The translations under genes and the position numbers were made by a program. This document shows, piece by piece, positions 63,530 through 64,000 of a stretch of DNA of 64,000 nt. The stretch comes from JANQEA01 sp964466035. GTDB taxonomy: Bacteria > Bipolaricaulota > Bipolaricaulia > UBA7950 > UBA9294. The stretch's first letter is position 1. The number at the start of each line of letters is the position of its first letter. Location of the stretch: contig CAYXLR010000010.1 of the NCBI GenBank assembly GCA_964466035.1, forward strand, positions 1 through 64,000. The letters run 5' to 3'. Under the pieces are notes generated by a model. That model saw only the letters and a list, made by a program, of their open reading frames with translations, was not told the DNA's origin and made no database searches.

Positions 63530-64000
63530 GTGAATCGTTCGATCTGTCTCGGATGGGTGCTCGGCAGCCTGATCATCCTGGCGGGATCATTTGCGGCATG
63601 GTCAGCCGACGTCCACGTGGGCGCAATGATCCACCCGTGGTTCGGCTACCCGAGCGAAGCGCTTGAGCTCGGCGTCGGTCCCGCGTACACCTTCGGCCCC
63701 AGTCTCTCATTCACCTCTGGGTTACTCTCAAGCACGTTATGGTATGCCGTCGATCCGAACCGAACCGGCTACATGTGCGTCCAGGACAGCTTCGGCGTGC
63801 CCGAAGGGAGCGTCCTCTCTCTTGGAGCCATCCTCCACGAAGTCGGCTGGAGGATCTCCTCCACCGGGCCCGCCTTCATCTCGGCCAGCGTATCGCGCCT
63901 GCAATGGGCCGCCGCCGCTCTCTGTAACGAGGAGATCGGAGCAATGCTCGTGTCGACGCAGATCGCTGCAGGCGGCGGGATCCGAATCGGTCCAGTCTGG
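63530..64000 (+). CDS. Secreted protein, possible outer-membrane barrel (partial, 3' end outside the window)
   Basis: 157 residues are visible from a GTG with GAGGGAGGAG upstream, running open to the window end. Signal peptide (SICLGWVLGSLIILAGSFAA, cut near AWSA-D), then beta-rich sequence with alternating hydrophobic residues: VHVGAMIHPWFGYPSEALEL, then VGPAYTFGPSLSFTSGLL and AILHEVGWRISSTGPAFISA. This pattern is common in small outer-membrane barrels. I do not recognise a family. It follows the PKD gene by 44 bases in the same direction and is probably cotranscribed. Confidence 0.7.
   Translation, partial: MNRSICLGWVLGSLIILAGSFAAWSADVHVGAMIHPWFGYPSEALELGVGPAYTFGPSLSFTSGLLSSTLWYAVDPNRTGYMCVQDSFGVPEGSVLSLGAILHEVGWRISSTGPAFISASVSRLQWAAAALCNEEIGAMLVSTQIAAGGGIRIGPVW

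Overview
This is a GC-rich (about 65-70% in most places) bacterial chromosome segment with about 55 protein genes, one tRNA and no insertion sequence, prophage or CRISPR array that I could find. Oxygen-sensitive enzymes (a glycyl radical enzyme with its activase, an aldehyde:ferredoxin oxidoreductase) and hydrogenase maturation factors point to an anaerobe. Hopanoid synthesis, signal-peptide proteins of VWA/RTX/PKD/FG-GAP type and beta-rich secreted proteins suggest a diderm envelope. The mix reminds me of deep-branching uncultured anaerobes such as Bipolaricaulota, but the sequence alone does not settle the phylum.

Layout. (1) 1-14290, nearly all on the minus strand, is a catabolic island. 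In transcription order it holds a glycyl radical activase and enzyme, an XRE regulator with two cupin domains, hydantoinase/oxoprolinase-type HyuA and HyuB, a DUF3830 protein, an AOR-family enzyme, an M24 Xaa-Pro peptidase, and a peptide/opine-type ABC binding protein and permease (cut by the window edge). (2) 14461-18090 holds Rrf2, PAS/HD-GYP and ArsR regulators and dxr (isoprenoid synthesis). (3) 18222-29790 has a NarL-type histidine kinase with two response regulators, then a tightly overlapping isoprenoid/hopanoid operon: polyprenyl synthase, hpnH, hpnG, squalene-hopene cyclase, ispH, yjbQ, hpnC, hpnD, hpnE. (4) 29824-37236 carries a YcaQ-like protein, a sigma-70 paralogue lacking its region 4.2, a secreted protein, serine biosynthesis genes with DUF1015, and lemA. 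(5) 37237-42179 has an AT-richer islet with decayed and small Gly-rich genes, a DUF922 protease, and hypB-hypA-hypF. (6) 42389-47061 has a thiol-redox operon, an intact SigB/WhiG-like sigma factor and an SDR. (7) 47083-55439 has a VWA protein, tRNA-Leu(GAG), the plsX-fabH-fabD-fabG-acpP fatty acid cluster, a BCAM0308-like protein, an inositol monophosphatase and a split RsmF-like methyltransferase. (8) 55533-64000 is a block of large secreted repeat proteins.

How the genes work together. DXR and IspH feed C5 units to the polyprenyl synthase. HpnC, D and E make squalene, SHC cyclises it to hopene, and HpnH and HpnG add the ribose-derived side chain. The minus-strand island looks like uptake and breakdown of a nitrogenous, perhaps proline- or lactam-containing compound, controlled by the double-cupin regulator through a visible GAGTGAAC operator.

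The most striking observations are: a textbook-like -1 frameshift signal (slippery GGGAAAC, 7-base spacer, GC hairpin) joining two FG-GAP reading frames near 59.75 kb; a HypD-like glycyl radical enzyme whose usual catalytic Glu is Thr; an AOR whose first cluster Cys is Ser; a palindrome-bearing in-frame insertion inside hpnD; and a sigma factor that ends before its region 4 helix-turn-helix. Recognisable promoters mostly follow TTGNNN-N17-TANNNT, and two of them imply leaderless or nearly leaderless mRNAs.
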